Source: Herbaspirillum frisingense (GTDB lineage: Bacteria > Pseudomonadota > Gammaproteobacteria > Burkholderiales > Burkholderiaceae_D). Taken from it: DNA of 38,349 nt. The DNA lies in the NCBI GenBank assembly GCA_009914615.1, contig WNDX01000022.1, forward strand, positions 1-38,349, read 5' to 3'. The position numbers and the translations under genes are program-made. The notes beneath the pieces are model-generated. The model ran no database searches. It saw nothing but the letters and a program-made list of their open reading frames with translations, and had not been told where the DNA came from. This document shows positions 36,791-38,349 of this stretch, piece after piece; the stretch's first letter is position 1; every line of letters starts with the position of its first letter.

Positions 36791-38113
36791 ATGATCAAGA
36801 AACATTTCATCGCCGCTGTCGCGGCAATCATGTCGCTGTCCGCTGTCGCGACCTCCACGGCATCGGCTCAGAACGCGCCGGCAGTCGACCAGCAACTGGT
36901 CAAGCGCGGCGAATACCTGGCCAAGGCCGGCGACTGCGTGGCTTGCCACACGGCCAAGGGCGGCCGTGACTTCGCCGGCGGGCTGCCCATCGCCACCCCG
37001 ATCGGCACCGTGTACTCGTCCAACATCACCCCGGACAAGGACAACGGCATCGGCAACTACAGCGAGGACGATTTCGACAAGGCCCTGCGTCACGGCATCC
37101 GCAAGGATGGCGCGTCGCTGTACCCGGCCATGCCGTACCCGTCCTACGCCAAGGTCAAGCCGGCCGACGTCAAGGCGCTGTATGCCTACTTCATGAACGG
37201 CGTGAAGGCCGAGCCGACCCCGAACCGCGGCGTGGACATCGTCTGGCCGTTGTCGATGCGCTGGCCGTTGTCGATCTGGCGCAAGGTGTTCGCACCCAAC
37301 GTCGCGGTCGATGGCGCTGACGACAACAGCCCGATCATCCGCGGCCAGTACCTGGTCGAAGGCCTGGGCCACTGCGGCGCCTGCCACACCGCGCGCGGCG
37401 TGGGCATGCAGGAGAAGGCGCTGACCGACGACAGCACGCAGTTCCTGTCGGGCGGCGTGATCGACGGCTTCCTCGCCAACAACCTGCGCGGCGATGCCCG
37501 CGACGGTCTGGGCAGTTGGAGCGAGGGCGACATCGTGGCCTTCCTCAAGACCGGCCGCAACAGCTATTCCGCGGCATTTGGCGGCATGGCGGACGTGGTC
37601 GCCAACAGCACCCAGCACATGACCGACGACGACCTGGCGGCCATCGCCAAGTATCTGAAGTCGCTGAAGCCGGTGAAGGAAGGCGTGGCGCCCTTGGCGT
37701 ATGACGACAAGACCCACCAGGCCTTGCGTAAGGGTTCCGACCAGAGTCCGGGCGCGATGGGCTTCCTGAACAACTGCGCCGCCTGCCACCGCAGCAGTGG
37801 CAAGGGTTGGACGGAAACCTTCCCGACCCTGGCGCAGAGCGCGACGGTGAACGCCGAGAACCCGGCCTCGCTGATCAAGATCGTGCTGGAAGGCGCGGAA
37901 ATGCCGTGGACCCAGAAGGGCCCGACGCAGTTCGCCATGCCGGCCTTCGGCAGCCGCCTGTCGGATCAGGAAGTCGCGGAAATCGTGACCTTCATCCGCA
38001 GCAGCTGGGGCAACAGCGCCGGCGCGGTCAGCGCCAGCGACGTCGCCAAGGTGCGCAAGGAGCTGCCGAAGAAGACGGTGGGCGCCGACAGCGGCCAGGT
38101 CGCCAAGCAGTAA
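36791..38113 (+). CDS. Triheme cytochrome c subunit of the dehydrogenase
   Basis: A 440-residue periplasmic, membrane-attached cytochrome c with three CXXCH heme sites: C49VACH53, C195GACH199 and C329AACH333. It has a Sec signal peptide (MIKKHFIAAVAAIMSLSAVA, cleavage near ASA-QN at 26). It transfers electrons from the FAD subunit to ubiquinone or oxidases, as in membrane gluconate and alcohol dehydrogenases. A GGATAACG-like ribosome site precedes ATG 36791, 13 bases after the FAD subunit. The C terminus is lysine-rich without a clear membrane anchor. The operon ends at a strong terminator. Confidence 0.94.
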   Translation: MIKKHFIAAVAAIMSLSAVATSTASAQNAPAVDQQLVKRGEYLAKAGDCVACHTAKGGRDFAGGLPIATPIGTVYSSNITPDKDNGIGNYSEDDFDKALRHGIRKDGASLYPAMPYPSYAKVKPADVKALYAYFMNGVKAEPTPNRGVDIVWPLSMRWPLSIWRKVFAPNVAVDGADDNSPIIRGQYLVEGLGHCGACHTARGVGMQEKALTDDSTQFLSGGVIDGFLANNLRGDARDGLGSWSEGDIVAFLKTGRNSYSAAFGGMADVVANSTQHMTDDDLAAIAKYLKSLKPVKEGVAPLAYDDKTHQALRKGSDQSPGAMGFLNNCAACHRSSGKGWTETFPTLAQSATVNAENPASLIKIVLEGAEMPWTQKGPTQFAMPAFGSRLSDQEVAEIVTFIRSSWGNSAGAVSASDVAKVRKELPKKTVGADSGQVAKQ

Positions 38114-38158
38114 GCAGTCAGGCTGTACGGGCGCTTCGGCGTCCGGACGGTGCAAGCA

Positions 38159-38191
38159 AGCGGCCATCCCTTGGGATGGCCGCTTTTCTTT
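38159..38191 (+). terminator. Intrinsic terminator of the dehydrogenase operon
   Basis: AGCGGCCATCCC (38159-38170) pairs perfectly with GGGATGGCCGCT (38173-38184), followed by TTTCTTT. A mobile intron begins at the next base. Confidence 0.93.
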
Positions 38192-38349
38192 GTGCGCCCA
38201 GCATGGGCGCACTCCTGCGGGTGCAAGTCCCGCCATGAGCTGGTCACAGTGAATGAAGTGAAGCGCAACTGCATGAGGGTGACCGAGTGTGGGAAGGAAG
38301 CGTGGAGCGTAAATCGCGAGCCGATGAACAAGAATCGCATAGAAGGCGC
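38192..38349 (+). mobile_element. Group II intron 5' end, partial
   Basis: The sequence from 38192 begins GTGCGCCCAGCATGGGCGCA, matching the conserved GUGYG 5' end of bacterial group II introns and the first domain I stem (compare GUGCGCCC of Ll.LtrB). It is followed by GGTGCAAGTCCCGCCATGAG and other domain I-like purine-rich segments. It sits directly behind a terminator stem, a preferred target for one group of bacterial introns. The reverse transcriptase gene and 3' end are outside the window, so the class and completeness are unknown. Confidence 0.72.

Noticed and set aside
34957-36858. A 633-residue minus-strand frame over the FAD subunit
   Set aside because: Antisense shadow, rich in His, Val and Gly with no domain.
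37243-37280. WPLSMRWPLSIW, an apparent tandem duplication in the cytochrome
   Set aside because: This stretch resembles the normal family sequence in related triheme cytochromes, so it is not a recent duplication.

Overview
The window looks like chromosomal DNA of a GC-rich betaproteobacterium, most likely Oxalobacteraceae and close to Herbaspirillum. Three features suggest this: the aceE-aceF-lpdA cluster in which the dihydrolipoyl dehydrogenase carries its own lipoyl domain, a holC/DUF2486 pair, and a folD/gshA neighbourhood. The genus is an inference from gene content; there is no rRNA or tRNA here to test it. Coding density is high and most genes are ordinary chromosomal genes.

Layout. 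Positions 1-316 hold the end of an IS3-type insertion sequence. Positions 441-7639 form a run of minus-strand genes: lpxO (lipid A hydroxylation), dadA (D-amino acid dehydrogenase), a DUF2486 gene with holC, prlC (oligopeptidase A) and folD. Between holC and prlC lies an 18-unit hexanucleotide repeat flanked by two inverted REP-like palindromes. gshA (7894) and the pyruvate dehydrogenase genes aceE, aceF and lpdA (10110-16460) run on the plus strand. They are followed by two tandem related membrane proteins, the first frameshifted.

Positions 17671-22792 carry a MerR/aldo-keto reductase pair, a hydratase, a LysE-type exporter, and a class A beta-lactamase divergent from an ampR gene broken by an in-frame amber codon. 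Positions 23391-30073 hold a catabolic neighbourhood: an unknown 142-residue protein, a Rid-family protein and a ureohydrolase on the minus strand; then LysR, RpiR, a periplasmic binding protein and an MmgE/PrpD protein on the plus strand.

Positions 30144-32687 contain a small secreted protein, an M48 peptidase and a frameshifted DUF898 membrane protein. A MITE-like element (about 32933-33167) precedes a dienelactone hydrolase. A three-subunit membrane gluconate/glucose-type dehydrogenase (34271-38113) ends in a strong terminator, and what looks like the 5' end of a group II intron starts directly after it and runs off the window.

The most unusual signals are: prlC has lost its stop codon and its own terminator lies inside the extended reading frame; ampR has a nonsense codon beside an intact beta-lactamase; a structured inverted-repeat element at 33 kb; an intron sitting on a terminator; and a telomere-like hexamer array. 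Two further genes have single-event frameshifts. Either real gene decay or base-level sequence error could explain the set, and this cannot be settled from one sequence. No clearly novel multi-gene system is evident; the ureohydrolase/Rid locus is the best candidate for uncharacterised metabolism.
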